Under the pieces are notes generated by a model. That model saw nothing but the letters and a program-made list of their open reading frames with translations, did not search any database and was not told the origin of the DNA. Made by a program: the position numbers and the translations under genes. From Sarcomyxa edulis (lineage: Eukaryota; Basidiomycota; Agaricomycetes; Agaricales; Mycenaceae), in the NCBI GenBank assembly GCA_009761415.1, contig QUOL01000004.1, positions 372,001-436,000 of the forward strand: a stretch of DNA of 64,000 bases. Direction: 5' to 3'. The first letter of the stretch is position 1. Each line of letters begins with the position of its first letter. Shown one piece after another: positions 33,916-45,273 of the stretch.

Positions 33916-34679
33916 CTAGACAGTCCTAACAGTGCCTGCCGCCAACGCCGCGGCGTAAGCACTATTAGCAGCACTCTCGGAAGGAACACGAATGCAGCAA
34001 CAGCCAGGGGCTCCAGTGACAAGAGGCCCCACGATGTGCCTGGAGAATCGTCAGGTACGGACAAGTCGAAGGTGAGGGATGACTTACCAGCCTCTGAAGA
34101 CGCCAGTCGACGTCCCAACCGTCACGACATACCAGCGCATCCAGGCCGGAACATCAGGACCCATGCCTAATGCAATCGGTGTCAATGGAAAATTACATAA
34201 TGGGGTACAAATCCTACTCACCCTCTTCGTACTCTGGTTGAGGAGCCCTAGGGCTAGGGGCAACACGAGCTTTGTTGGGGGAAGCAGGAGGAGTCGCATC
34301 TGGGGCGGGGGAAGAGGCGGGGATAGAGGGAGGAGAGGCGGGAGGGGAGGCCACAGCTGGGGCGGGAGAAGCAACAACAGCGGTGACACGAGAAACGATA
34401 GCTGGGACAGGACGAGCTACCGCTGCAGTTGATGCAGCTGATGAGCTAGCGGCAAGAGGAGGTCCTGCTGATGCTCGAGAGGCAATGGCCGCTTCGACCC
34501 TTTCGACTGTAAAGCATGTAAAGTATAATCGGGGGATTGGTTGGTGTCCAGAAAAAAAGAGACAGCGATGAAAAAGACTCACTGGACAACTTAAGGGAGG
34601 CAACCTGGGCTGTGAGAGCTGCCAATGTCAAATCAGATCCGTGTTCGGAGTTAACATTGGTAGTAGAGATCACAGCCAT
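33916..34679 (-). CDS. KDZ-element protein: Ala/Pro-rich linker plus RNase H1 N-terminal-like domain
   Basis: Four exons (34679-34583, 34506-34222, 34166-34088, 34039-33916) give 194 residues. After a short helical N-terminus (MAVISTTNVNSEHG, LTAQVASLKLS) comes a long disordered segment rich in Ala, Pro and Ser. The last 60 residues read WYVVTVGTSTGVFRGWHIVG, then PLVTGAPG and a stretch ending SAYAAALAAGTV. The pattern Y-V-V-x-x-G...G-V-F...W...V-x-G-x-x-G...A is that of the RNase H1 N-terminal (hybrid-binding, viroplasmin-type) fold, which binds RNA:DNA hybrids and dsRNA. The match is by eye, and the usual aromatic/basic contacts before SAYAAA are poorly kept. No RNase H catalytic domain follows. 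Confidence 0.55.
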
Positions 34680-34989
34680 TGTGTCGGTCGGGGGATTCTT
34701 TTGTGGGGGCAGTTGGTGTGGGGAAGTTGATGGTTTGATATCGGTAAAGTGGAGGCTTTTAATTCATCCGCCGCGTGTCAATATGCTCGGCTTCTGACTC
34801 TTATTATAAATTACTGGGATCCTATTGGCTACCTTGATGAACATCTGTCAAAAGCGTGTGGTCAGCGGACCTTCCGAGAGAAATAGGATTAATTTCATTG
34901 GCTGCTGTATATACACTGTGGGGAAACAACGTGTGAGCCAACGTGTCGGAATTATTTTACGATCTGTTGTCTCCGAAATCTCCACAAAA

Positions 34990-37740
34990 ATGGCCCCGCC
35001 GACTTGGGCCACTGATGAACAGACCGCATATTTAGAAAGCCGGATCGACGAATATCTCGATCATCAAAAAGAAGGGACGTTGGTATCATTTTGGACCTTG
35101 CTCTATGAGCCGTGGTTTCAACGTTGGCCCTTGCGCGACATGAATCTTGACACAAGGCTATTCTCCGACGCGGAGAAAGCAGGACATACTGCGCAACTTC
35201 TGAAATGGAAGAATGTGAGTCGGTTTCTCGGTTATAATTTCCTGACGCTAGACGCTAATCTCTTTCTCTTAGCGCTTGAAGCACTGGTACCGTAACCATA
35301 CAGGCGTCGTTGTACGTGGCAAGGCCAAGAACTTCGTGGTCAATCTCAAGGCACGTTTGAAAGCCAATTCACAGCCTACATCTCGAACGCGCATCCATCA
35401 TCCTATCGAAATCTTCTCCACTCTCTATTACAAAAGCGATATGGTTAGTCTGGTCGAACAAAAAACTTCCGAGACTGCTCCATGCAATCCCGATGGACAA
35501 CTGCTACCTGAGACTCGCGAAGATCTCAGCAGACGACGCCTTAGAGTGTACCGACAGGTGATCAACGCTGCATGGGACTCGGCTACTCCCGAGATGAAGG
35601 AAGCAGTGGAGGCAAAATTGGAGGAAGAGCGTGAAGCACTTGCATCTAAGAAGCGTGAAGAGGAAGAGTCCCAGGATGGAGAGACTACAGTCATGAGGAC
35701 ACCTGAAAGTTACGCGGAGTAAGTCGTCTTTCCATTACATAGTATCTGGCAGTTTGACTCATCAGTACACACCAGAGGAATCAAATATCTTCCGAGGATT
35801 CTTGACGATGTATTTACTGAGATCGAAGAGCTCACAGGGTGGTACTGTCTGGCTTTACTCGGTGGACCAGATCCAGAGGCGGGCGGTGATATCAGTGTAC
35901 TCAGGTAAGCACTTGCACCGTGATGTAACACGTTGTGCTAATAACAGAGTATGGACAGTTACCACAAGGGAACATCGACGCAGGGAAACACATTTGGGAA
36001 GGCGTATAGCGAATTCGACAAGCAGTATATGGTTCCCTGGACGGGTTTCGTGCGCTCTGCCTTCCGTGAGTATCTAGGTCTGTATATCTTCAAAGTTCTC
36101 AATACTAATGACATAAAATAGCTCCTCATATTCGTGAAAGTCGTGCTATTCGCGTTGAAGCTTCGTCCTCTGGCCTCACTGGTCCGAAGGAAAACGACAA
36201 TGCACCAGCAGTTGATTCGAGGAAAAAGCTGGCAAGATCGAGTAAAACGTCGAAAGGTACTGCTGGAACAACCCCTGCGGCGTCGGGATCACTTGCACAA
36301 TCTCAAACACCAGGTTCGTCTCTACCCAAAGCACCTGCGCTAGATGCTGCAACGTCGTCGCAAATGCATACTGCACAAGCACAAGCCCAAGCCCTCCCTT
36401 CAGTTTCTTCATCGTCACCTCTGGTTCCTCCAGAAACGACACCTGTAGCGTCGCAAACATCAGCACAGACTCGTTCGTCGCCATCCCTCACTCTTCAACC
36501 ACCCTCGAGTCCTCCAGAAACGGCACCTGAAGCGTCGCAAACATCAGCACAGACTCCTTCGTCGCCATCCCTCGCTCCTCGACCACCCTCGAGTCCTCCA
36601 GAAACGGCACCTGAAGCGTCGCAAACATCAGCACAGACTCCTTCGTCGCCATCCCTCGCTCCTCGACCACCCTCGAGTCCTCCAGAAACGGCACCTGGAG
36701 CGTCGCAAACATCAGCACAGACTCCTTCGTCGCCATCCCTCGCTCCTCGACCACCCTCGAGTCCTCCAGAAACGGCACCTGAAGCGTCGCAAACATCAGC
36801 ACAGACTCCTCCTTTGCCACCCTTGATTCCTCGACCACCGCCCTCAAGTTCACCAGAATCGATACCTGAAGCGTCGCAAATTTCATCACAGTCTTCGGGT
36901 CTTTCTCCGCCTGCGCCTGCGCCAACTCTGGACACTGCATCATCCCAATCCCAACCTCTCCCTTCTGGCTCTCCAACGCGACCACCATCATCCCCAGTTC
37001 CACAACCCCAACAGCGGGAGCTCCGAGGCAGACAAAAACCACCGCCGCCGACTCCCCCAGGTGGACGAAGGCGATCACCGTCTGTCGAGTATGTCTTCAC
37101 ACCACGTCCACCCTCTTCACCCCCTCGCAAATCACCTTCACCCCCTCGTCCTAAGGTTAAGGTACCACTTTGGTTCAAAGGGGCTAAGGCATGGCTGCGC
37201 GAAGTACCTTTAGGAGAGGACTGGAGTCTGGCTGTATCTTTATGGGGGGAGATGGAGGCTGGATTACGGTTTGGCGTAGAGGGGAAAGCCCAGTTTTCGG
37301 CCAAACTGCGTCCCCCCCAGGTCAAATATTGGATAGCTAGGGCGAGGAAGTACACCATCATTCCAGACCTTGGGGATGTTCCGGAATACGCGGCGACACT
37401 ATTGTCGTGGTGGGATTCAATCCAACCGGCTTGGAGAAGAGGAGATGGATTGCGCCCCAAAGCTATCTACGTCAATCGCAATCCAGACAAGGACGACGAT
37501 GTGAACGACTGGGCGGAGTTAAAGAAAGGGGGGCCGAACGGTTTCTTCATCATCTTGCTGGCCTTCAGTTGGTGGGGACGGAGTGATGAGAAGAATATTC
37601 AGGAATGGAATATAGCTACGGCCGACTTGCGACGCTGCCTGGAACGGATGTCTGTATCCTCGGAGAAGAGGCCTCCACCACAAGTTGGAGAGGTAAGCAC
37701 TGCTGAAAAACGAAGGTATGGCTACAATTCCGATCCCTGA
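34990..37740 (+). CDS. KDZ-element protein, 844 aa, with Pro/Ser-rich minisatellite
   Basis: Five exons (34990-35214, 35273-35718, 35776-35904, 35950-36065, 36122-37740) close exactly. The N-terminal third (MAPPTWATDEQTAYLESRID, RLKHWYRNHTG, RRLRVYRQVINAAWDSATPE, EIEELTGWYCLALLGGPDPE) has the look of a family found in many Agaricomycete genomes next to KDZ transposases. Its function is unknown. A long disordered Pro/Ser/Thr region contains six 28-residue repeats, ending in basic PPRPKVKVPLWFKG. A folded C-terminal domain (GAKAWLREVPLGEDWSLAVS, ARARKYTIIPDLGDV, NGFFIILLAFSWWGRSDEK) completes it. At the 3' end a GTAAGC donor at 37693 offers an alternative terminus slightly downstream. Two internal acceptors use a second nearby AG. 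Confidence 0.6.
36427..36930 (+). repeat. 84-base coding minisatellite, six copies
   Basis: Units start at 36427, 36511, 36595, 36679, 36763 and 36847 (CCTCCAGAAACGGCACCT in the central ones). Each encodes 28 residues of type PPETAPEASQTSAQTPSSPS. Copies two to four are almost identical at DNA level; the outer copies are diverged. It is in frame within the 844-residue KDZ-element gene. Confidence 0.9.
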
Positions 37741-38102
37741 CTATCTAGACTGACATCCATGCGTCGTAGACGAAAGAAGGCTTGACACCGTCCTCTTCGT
37801 CGCCCCGTACTGTGTCCAGGCATCACACATTTTGAACTGTCGTACATACCGCTCCCTAATGCTTTTTTTTTGGACTATTGTACATACTGCTACTTATACT
37901 AACTTGTCTTGCAGTTTTGATTTCTTGGTGTAATGGAGTAAAATACATATAGGTCTCACTAGTATATAGTATTATAGGGATATATTGAGGTAATTTCGGC
38001 GTCGACATCAGTCGACGTCGTGTCTAATACAATTTTGGTTTCTTGGTGTAGATATGACAGAGATTAAAAACATGAGATACAACGTAGGTAGAAAATGCCT
38101 AG
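37741..38102. other. KDZ element 3' interior, non-coding
   Basis: A/T-rich with short homopolymers. Holds the probable 3' end of the 844-residue gene and an inverted GTCGAC-type repeat (GGCGTCGACATCAGTCGACG, 37998-38017). No gene seen. Confidence 0.45.
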
Positions 38103-38515
38103 GATGACACCGTTAGTCGGGGCTTTCTTTATGTTTTTTTTTTGCAGAAGGTGGGAGAGCGGGATGGTATACTGGGAACACCCAAAGCAAATATTGTGGA
38201 ATGAGAACGTACAACCTAGAATGAGACCCTCTATAATAGTGAGGCATTTTTGGTATGTTTTTTTGGCGGCAATATAGGAGGGCGGGAGGGCGGGACGGCA
38301 TGCCTAATTGGGAACGCGCAAAGTACATACCGGGGAAATGGTATCAAAACAAACATTGAATGACCCCTGTACAATGGTCGGGCTTTTTGGTATGTTTTTT
38401 TTGCGGCAGATTTAGGGGGGCGGGAGGGGAGGGCGGGAGGCCGGCGGGATGGCGGCGGGAGGACGGGATGGAATGCCCAGGTGGGAATACCCGAAGCGAG
38501 CGCCGGGGAATGTAA
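38103..38515. repeat. Subterminal tandem repeats of the KDZ element, three diverged copies
   Basis: Three units of roughly 115-160 bases begin near 38103, 38220 and 38356. Each has an AATGA-type lead, a GGC-TTTTTGGTATG and T-tract core, GCGG-CA, a GGGCGGGAGGG-type run, then GGGAATACCCGAAGCGA-like sequence. They lie just inside the right terminal repeat and may be transposase binding sites. Confidence 0.75.
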
Positions 38516-38599
38516 AAATAGGCCCCAAAATAAGCCCGGTGCCCCAAAATTTCGGCCGCGGGCGCTGATTATTAAGCATCAAATTACATCAGTACGTGA

Positions 38600-38695
38600 T
38601 GTATCACGGATGAATCATGGATTAGAGGTGGTGATGCAACACCACTCCGTTCTCTTGCAGAGGAGGGTGATATATCAGATTACCAGGGTTGCCTG
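38600..38695 (-). repeat. Right terminal inverted repeat of the KDZ element
   Basis: The reverse complement begins CAGGCAACCCTGGTA and continues TGATATATCACCCTC, pairing with the left end at 25095. Interior parts GGAGTG, TGCAT and CCTCTAAT occur in the same order in both. Confidence 0.8.
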
Positions 38696-38702
38696 GTAGA
38701 AG
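38696..38702 (+). repeat. Target-site duplication, right copy (GTAGAAG)
   Basis: Matches the left copy at 25088-25094 exactly and abuts the right terminal repeat. Confidence 0.75.
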
Positions 38703-38889
38703 GAGAGCCTGTGATCGCAAATTGATCGCGTCGCGCTAATTATAAAACTTTCGGGATATCATGATAAAATTGGTATATAGAGTACTGGTACAATAAATGG
38801 ATCATAGGATGTATACACTACGTATTCAAGGAGCGTGGTGAGATAAACTTCGAATGTTCAAGGGTATCGAGAAGAAAATTGAAGCTCTC

Positions 38890-41211
38890 TTACGCTGCAG
38901 CGCGTCTGGCGTCAGCCCCCATTCCTGCGGCCATCCCCAAGGCCATTGCACTACCCATCTGACCTCCAGGACCTTCAGTGGGCACAAAGATAGTCTTCGA
39001 GCCGTAAGCCTTCACTCTCGTTATCTCCACGCGTCTGAGGCCCATCTCCCGAGCGTAATCGTTCGTCACCTGGGCATCGGCTTCAGCTTTGATGCGGATG
39101 GCTTGGGCGTCTGCTTCAGCGGCAAGACGAGTAGCTTCTGCCTGTGCCTCGGCTTCGATCCTGAGCCTCTGGGCTTGAGCTTTAGCTGCTGCTACAACAC
39201 TGTACGCTTCCGCATCAGCTTTGGCATTCTGCGATTGTGCCTTGATCTTGGCTACGGCAAGAGCGCCCTCTTCCTAACATTTCGGAGATGCCAGTAAATA
39301 CGCAAGGCAACATAAAGGGAGAGAGGACTCGAGACGTACCTGTTTGACTTTGTTGCTATTCTCTCGGTCAACGTTCTATGTGGCGATACGCATACCATCT
39401 ATCAGAGACATGCATAAACGTGCACAAGATGTCAATACGCACCGCCGCCTCAACTTGTGCCTGCAAGGCACGAGTGGTGAGTTTGTCCATAGTTGACGCT
39501 ATTTCACCTTTGAATTGCCGGTCGATGACAGCTGAAGGTCCCAATCAAGTTAGGACAAGCTATGCAAATATTTGTAAAGAGTGACCTACCAAGATCTTTG
39601 AGCACGATACCATACTCTAGAGCTGCCTCGTGCATATCGTCCATAGCCCGCGTCCGAAGTGCATCCAAGAAGGCAGAGGAGGGGTCAGTCCCGTCCTCCA
39701 TGTTGTCTGGACCAAGTGAGCGCTGTTTGACCATCGCCGAATAGTCCAAATGAGCTACGATCTGGGTAAGGATAGACTGCGTCTTGTCACGCAGAGCGTC
39801 GTAAGGCGTGTTGTATCCATGTGTCGTCAGTTTGAGCGGTTCGGTGAGTTGCCTGTGCCGAATACTATCAGATGTTGTCATTAACAATCCAAAGATATGG
39901 ACTGACCATTTCAAATAGATTGTCAAGCTGACAGGTACTTGATCCCGAGTAAAGCTAAAGGCCAATTAGAGAAATACAACGGGTGGATGGTGGTAATACT
40001 CACATGTCTTTGGTGGGCATTTCCAATTGATTCTCTCCAAGGGTATATAGTCCACGCAATGTGACGCTAGGGTTGGTGATGACGGATTGACCGGCGCCAA
40101 GGAGCTCGAGATCATCTCCGCGTTGAAGGACTGCACAATTGCTCGCAGGAATGTTCAGGCTGATGCCAGAAGCTAGTTAGGGACGTGCATGCAGGGAAAT
40201 TGACAAATTGACAAACAATTGTGCGACGACATATTCCTTCTCTTTCGTGCCTACCACGCTCTTCATTGTAACTTCATGGGTCCTGAGGATTAGGGTTTCA
40301 TTGAGGAGGAGCAGGAAGTGTTGAGTGGAAAACCCACCAGCCCAAGGTGACTCCAGTAAGACGATCCTTGACCACGCCGGGAAGATGAGTTTGATCGACG
40401 ACAGAAAGCACATCATAAGAGCCCTCGACAGCAAACGTGACAAAGCCAGAATTCTTGATGACGAAAATCTGGTTCTGGGGATCCGAGACAACAGCGGCCT
40501 GGAAGACACGTCAATCCATCGGACAAAAGGATTGGCAAATTGACTGACCTGATTCTGGGAGACTTGTACGACTGTTAAACCTTTAAACTCAATGACCGTA
40601 TCCGACACTATATGAGAGTGTTAATCCACAGTTAGCGAGCCCGTTCTGATGAATGACGCACATCCTTTGGTGCCGTACCACGTCCGTGCCCACCAATTGC
40701 GAAGAGGGAAGCCAGGGTACCGGCCAGGACGGGTCAGAATCTTAGGTGAACCACCATGGTTGATTAGACCAAGTTGACCGGGTGTGATTTCTTTCCCAAT
40801 CCAATCTGTAGGTGACTGATCGGAAATCAGCGCTCAGCGCTCAGCACAGCGACAGGTCGCCGGGTTCCCTTACCTTTTTGGAAAGAAGTCTGTTGCGTCC
40901 AGACTAGAGACAATCATGTTGGTTACTGTCAGACAGGGTAGTATGAATCTACGCACTTTGACCAGCTGCTCGTCGAGTTTTTGCAGGGCACCAATCAACC
41001 CATCATGCCCGATAGTAACAAAGAATGGCCTGTCCACCAGGGCTTGATCCGCGGAAGTCACGAAATCGTTTCCGATTTTCTTCTTGTCCAGTCCAGCGCC
41101 ATGACTGTGGTTTGGACGAGACTTTATCGAGATGTCGTCACGAGCATGCTCTTTGCGGAAACCATTGCTTGTGCTACCGACAACGGTACTGTCCCCAAAG
41201 TTGCTGTCCAT
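38890..41211 (-). CDS. SPFH/Band 7 (prohibitin/stomatin-type) domain protein
   Basis: Multi-exon gene from the ATG at 41211-41209 to the stop at 38892-38890. The first exons are 41211-40953, 40903-40874 and 40805-40662. The N-terminal ~90 residues are hydrophilic. The Band 7 domain then reads GQLGLINHGGSPKILTRPGR, FKGLTVVQVSQNQ, DPQNQIFVIKNSGFVTFAVE, LRTHEVTMKSVVGTKEKEYV-like strands and PSVTLRGLYTLGENQLEMP. A long Ala/Glu/Gln-rich coiled coil (QAQVEAANVDRENSNKVKQE, AKADAEAYSVVAAAKAQAQR) precedes a Gly/Met-rich end. SPFH proteins form ring scaffolds on membranes. No clear membrane helix is visible. It is divergent with the GH63 gene across 540 bases. Which SPFH subgroup it belongs to is not clear. 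Confidence 0.85.
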
Positions 41212-41751
41212 CGAGTGAAAGTGTAGATATGTGTATGTGAGAAGGTTAGGGCGTCAAGCCGAAGAAATTCTTTCATTTATAGCATTTAAATGAACATAGC
41301 CCGTCCAGGTCAGCTTACACACGCTATGGCCACCTGTACCTTGATACCGTCCAGGTGATATGCGAGGACATGGAAAGCTGTTGAGATCCGTGCTTGGCGA
41401 GGCGTACTATGTCTCGGCAAGACCTGGGCGACATAGAGATAAGTAGAGCATTTTCAAGTTGGAGCAGGCTGTGCCATAATGAATTGGACTGCAAACGGCC
41501 CGAAGTCCAATATCTATCAGACCGGATGAAGTGTGGATATTGTGGAGAGTCAGACAGCTACAGCTATCGATACAGTGCCTTTTTCTCCGACAAAGGAGGA
41601 GTAGGAGGAGGAGGAGAAGAAGAAGTAGTATTATTCTTGGAGAGGTCGGCGGTCTCTCGGGCACATCGGCGACGCGATTTGAGTCGCGTGTTGTGATCGA
41701 GCCACGTCCACTTCGACCATCGCGACGTCGCCATCCACCAGCTCGTTCTCG
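41212..41751. promoter_or_regulatory. Divergent promoter region, SPFH protein / glucosidase I
   Basis: 540 bases between two gene starts. A purine tract (GGAGGA/GAAGAA type) at about 41595-41630 is the only striking element. No gene supported. Confidence 0.45.
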
Positions 41752-44700
41752 ATGTATCTGTTCTGGCTGTTTTTACTGCCGTTCGCTCTAGCACACTCGA
41801 CAAACTTGAACGACACTTTATTATGGGGCCCGTACCGACCCAACTTATACTTTGGCCTTAGGCCGCGCATCCCGCAGTCTCTCATGACTGGTCTAATGTG
41901 GTTTGGCACCCACGACTACCAGGCTGTCGGTCGTCAGTCAGTCTACATGCATATACGTCGTATTTTTTCATTCATGTCATGTAATGTCCAACAGGTGTTC
42001 GCCATGCTTGTGATCAGGGTGACGATTTGCAGTCTTATACTTGGACGGAGTACGACCCACAGGCTGGGGGCGTTCAGATTATCAAAGACAGGATTAACAA
42101 CGTGAAGATCACCACTGAGTTCCTCAAAGTTCCGGGAGGGGACCATGGTGGTAGCTGGGCTGCTCGAATCAAGGGAGAACCGATTGACGCAGGTGAGTTA
42201 TTGCACGTCTCTGAACTTGCGAGATGCAAGCCTCATGCCTGTAATTAGACAGACCCTCTCGGACATCCATGATCTTTTACTTTGGTCTAGAGGGCCTCGG
42301 TGGACTAGAAATGGAGACCGATGAAGATGAAAATGTAGCCGACCATTTCTATAGCTTTGCATCTCGCTCATCTCACTGGTATTCATTTAGGGCTTGGAGG
42401 GAGAAGTCACATTGACAGGCTCCACTCCAGAATTGGACGACTTCGTGATCCGTATAGTCGATGGTAAGCCTTGCCGTTCAAAGTTTCTTCAGCATTGTGC
42501 CAATAACGCGTAGGACCAAACAATAACGCGGTCACTTTGGGTCCCCACGCTGATGCCTTTGCTGAACGTATCGGCAAAACTCATTTCCTTGGACAACCCG
42601 TTGGATCTGGTAACATATGGCAAGCAAAGGGTAACCTTCGTTTTCCCTGTTAATCAATATACAACTAATGTTCCATCAGAATTCATCATGCAGAGCATGA
42701 TCAAACGAGCGCAAGAGGTTTTGTTGCCTTACAGGGATCCTGCCGTCGGCCATCCCGACCCATCCTTCGTCCTCCAGCTTCCCGACGAGGTTTACACTGG
42801 TAGTAATCTTTATGCTGTCCAAAAATTGTTCGACGGAGAGTTCCAGTTCGATGTCTTCTTCGAGAGCGCGAGTGGGAAGCAGAAGCTCAGTTGTTCGTTT
42901 CCGTGGTTTCTTTCGGTAACCGATAACTAGACTAATACAACAGTTCATTCTTAGCCTCGACTCTCGACCAAGGTATTCCTGCGCTCGTTGCATCGTATGA
43001 TCAACGCTTCCAAGCAAAGTTCCCTATCCCCCTTGATTACCCGACAAAGAATCGTGCATCCCTTGAAGCCTTCTCTAAAGCCATCACCTCTAATCTTGTA
43101 GGGGGAGTTGGATACTTCTATGGGACCTCCATCGTTAACAGAGACTTCTCGTACGAGTGGGATGAGGACGAGGAAGCGGCCCAAGGGTCTAGCTCTGCAG
43201 ATGACGAAGATGGAGAACCCGACCAAAAGGGTGCGAGGCTGACGGAACCCAAGGCTCTGTTAACGGCAACACCTAGTCGGAGCTTTTTCCCAAGGGGGTT
43301 CTATTGGTACTTTCTGTGGCCGCTCTGTTCCAACCCGAAGCTTTGCTTACAGCAATGTTCTGTTTTCTTCCAGGGACGAGGGGTTCCATCTGTTACATAT
43401 CGGCCAATGGGACAACGATTTCAGGTAACGTTTGGTTCTACAGCTTCGGTGTGAAGTATGTGCTCGCTTATTTTCTTTTCGGATGCACAGCCTTGAAATT
43501 CTCAAGGACTGGATAGATCTAATTGACGAAGATGGCTGGGTAGCACGAGAACAGATACTAGGAGAAGAGGCTCGAAGCAAGGTAGATAACAATCTACTTC
43601 TGGAATAATGTGCCTTTTCTAATCGCTGTTATCCAGGTCCCAGCCGAATTCCAGACCCAAGTCCCCAGTTTCGCCAATCCGCCAACACTGACTATGGCGG
43701 TCACCGCCTTTATTGCGCGCGTGAAGGCCGCATCAGCCGTGGGCGTTACAGACCAGGATCTCGGAATGGATATGGGAATGGGAATGGGAGGTTCCCAAAT
43801 ACCTCTATCCGACGTGAAATCGGCCGCAACTACTTCCAGCCGATACATCGAATCGCCTGAATTAGCCCTCGAATACCTCAAATCAATCTATAAGCCACTC
43901 AAACGGCATTATGATTGGTTCAGACGGACACAACGGGGTCAAATCAAGCAGTACTCCCGTGTGGCGCGGTCCAGGACTGAGGGATACCGATGGCGCGGAA
44001 GGTCTGAGCAACATGTTCTTACTAGCGGTATGGATGATTATCCAAGAGGTCCTCCTCATCCTGGAGAATTGCATTTGGATTTAATCTCTTGGATGGCTTT
44101 CTTCACGAGGACCATGAAGGAAGTCTCGGAGTTTGTGGGGGAGACGGAGGATGCGGTGTCGTTCGGAGAGATTGAGACGGCAATCCTGAATAATATCGAA
44201 GGTGGGGTTGACTAGCGACGGGGAACTGTTTTTGTACTAATTGCTGCCCACAGATCTGCATTGGAGTGAGGCAAACCAAATGTATTGCGATGTTGACGTC
44301 GACGATGATGGTAAGGCCCTCTGCTATTCTTCCCGGTTCTCGACATGACCTTCTCGTGCAACAGATGAATCGTATCACGTCTGCAACAGAGGCTACCTAT
44401 CTCTCTTCCCTCTGATGCTGTCCCTTCTCCCTCCTTCCTCTCCTCACGTGGGCCAGATCCTTGACATGCTACATGATCCAGACCAGCTCTGGTCGCCATA
44501 TGGTATCCGAAGCTTGTCGTTGTCGCACCCTGAATTCGGACAAGGCGAAAACTACTGGAAAGGACCGATATGGGTGCAAATGAACTACCTAGTCCTTGGC
44601 TCGCTCTACAAGGTGGGTCGTAAAGACAAATGTGTCGGGTTGAACTGACAACCGGTGTATAGACCTATGCGGCGCAAGAGGGCCCGTATCAGGCTCAGGC

Positions 44701-45045
44701 GCAGGAAATCTACACTGAGCTAAGAAAAAAAATTATTGACAACGTGCACAAGGTCAGTCTTCTTCGAACTTTCATTTTAGTACGGACCTCATTGTGACTA
44801 TAGGAATACGAACGCACGGGGTATGTTTGGGAGCAGTATGACCCAATCACTGGGCAGGGCAAAAGAAGGTTCGTCTGGATTCTCCTTCCTCTCGTCATAA
44901 TCCATCTAAGTGTTTACACGTCTGTTTCCAGTCACCCATTCACGGGTTGGACTTCATTGGTTGCATTGAGTACGTTTGTTTCTATTCTTTCCCTCCGTTC
45001 TTGATCTAATCTTCTCGTTTTTTAGTACTGGCTGAGACCTATTGA
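41752..45045 (+). CDS. CWH41: ER mannosyl-oligosaccharide glucosidase (glucosidase I, GH63)
   Basis: Multi-exon gene beginning with a signal peptide or anchor (MYLFWLFLLPFALAHS), then LLWGPYRPNLYFGLRPRIP and TGLMWFG, the conserved GH63 N-terminal beta-domain. Splicing restores RHACDQGDDLQSYTWTEYDP. The catalytic (alpha/alpha)6 domain contains [52 protein letters not shown] and NYWKGPIWVQMNYLVLGSL. It removes the outermost alpha-1,2 glucose from Glc3Man9GlcNAc2 on nascent glycoproteins in the ER lumen. A short Met-Gly run (DMGMGMGMGG) lies in a loop near 43,760 and is unusual. The terminal exon is tiny and ends LAETY at 45045. Confidence 0.93.
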
Positions 45046-45273
45046 AGTTGAAGTGTCCGACCTTCGTGTCTGCAAATGCATGTTCTTTCGATGATGAAAA
45101 ATAACAGAATGATTCTCCAATCAGTCTCATGCGTCTGCAAGCTTGTACATGGAATAGGTCGCGATTTCGAACGCTGTGAATGTTTGTGTAACATCCATTG
45201 TTCGTACAGAAAATACATTGCTTTACACTACTTAGTACCATCAAAAATAATAATATGCATTTGCAGAGTCCAA

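Larger units (their letters stand above)
25095..38695. mobile_element. KDZ-type DNA transposon, 13.6 kb, with TIRs, TSD and cargo genes
   Basis: The ends are inverted copies: the left begins CACTTGACCCTGGTA and the reverse-complemented right end CAGGCAACCCTGGTA. Both continue with TGATATA, CACCCTC, GGAGTG, TGCAT and CCTCTAAT in register over roughly 95 bases, and GTAGAAG flanks both sides. Inside lies an intact-looking CxC2-class KDZ transposase (25,412-29,170) and five further spliced gene models. The right interior has GC-rich tandem repeats. KDZ (Kyakuja-Dileera-Zisupton) elements are DDE transposons expanded in Agaricomycetes. The well-preserved ends and open transposase frame suggest recent insertion. 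Whether the other genes are true cargo or parts of the element's own machinery is not known. Confidence 0.85.

Noticed and set aside
36495..37460. Long reverse-strand frame of 321 codons opposite the 844-residue gene
   Set aside because: It is a mirror of the in-frame 84-base repeat and Pro-rich coding. The plus strand has splice-consistent flanking exons and a folded C-terminal domain.
25095..38695. Starship-type giant element
   Set aside because: No tyrosine recombinase (DUF3435) captain gene is present. The transposase is KDZ with terminal inverted repeats.
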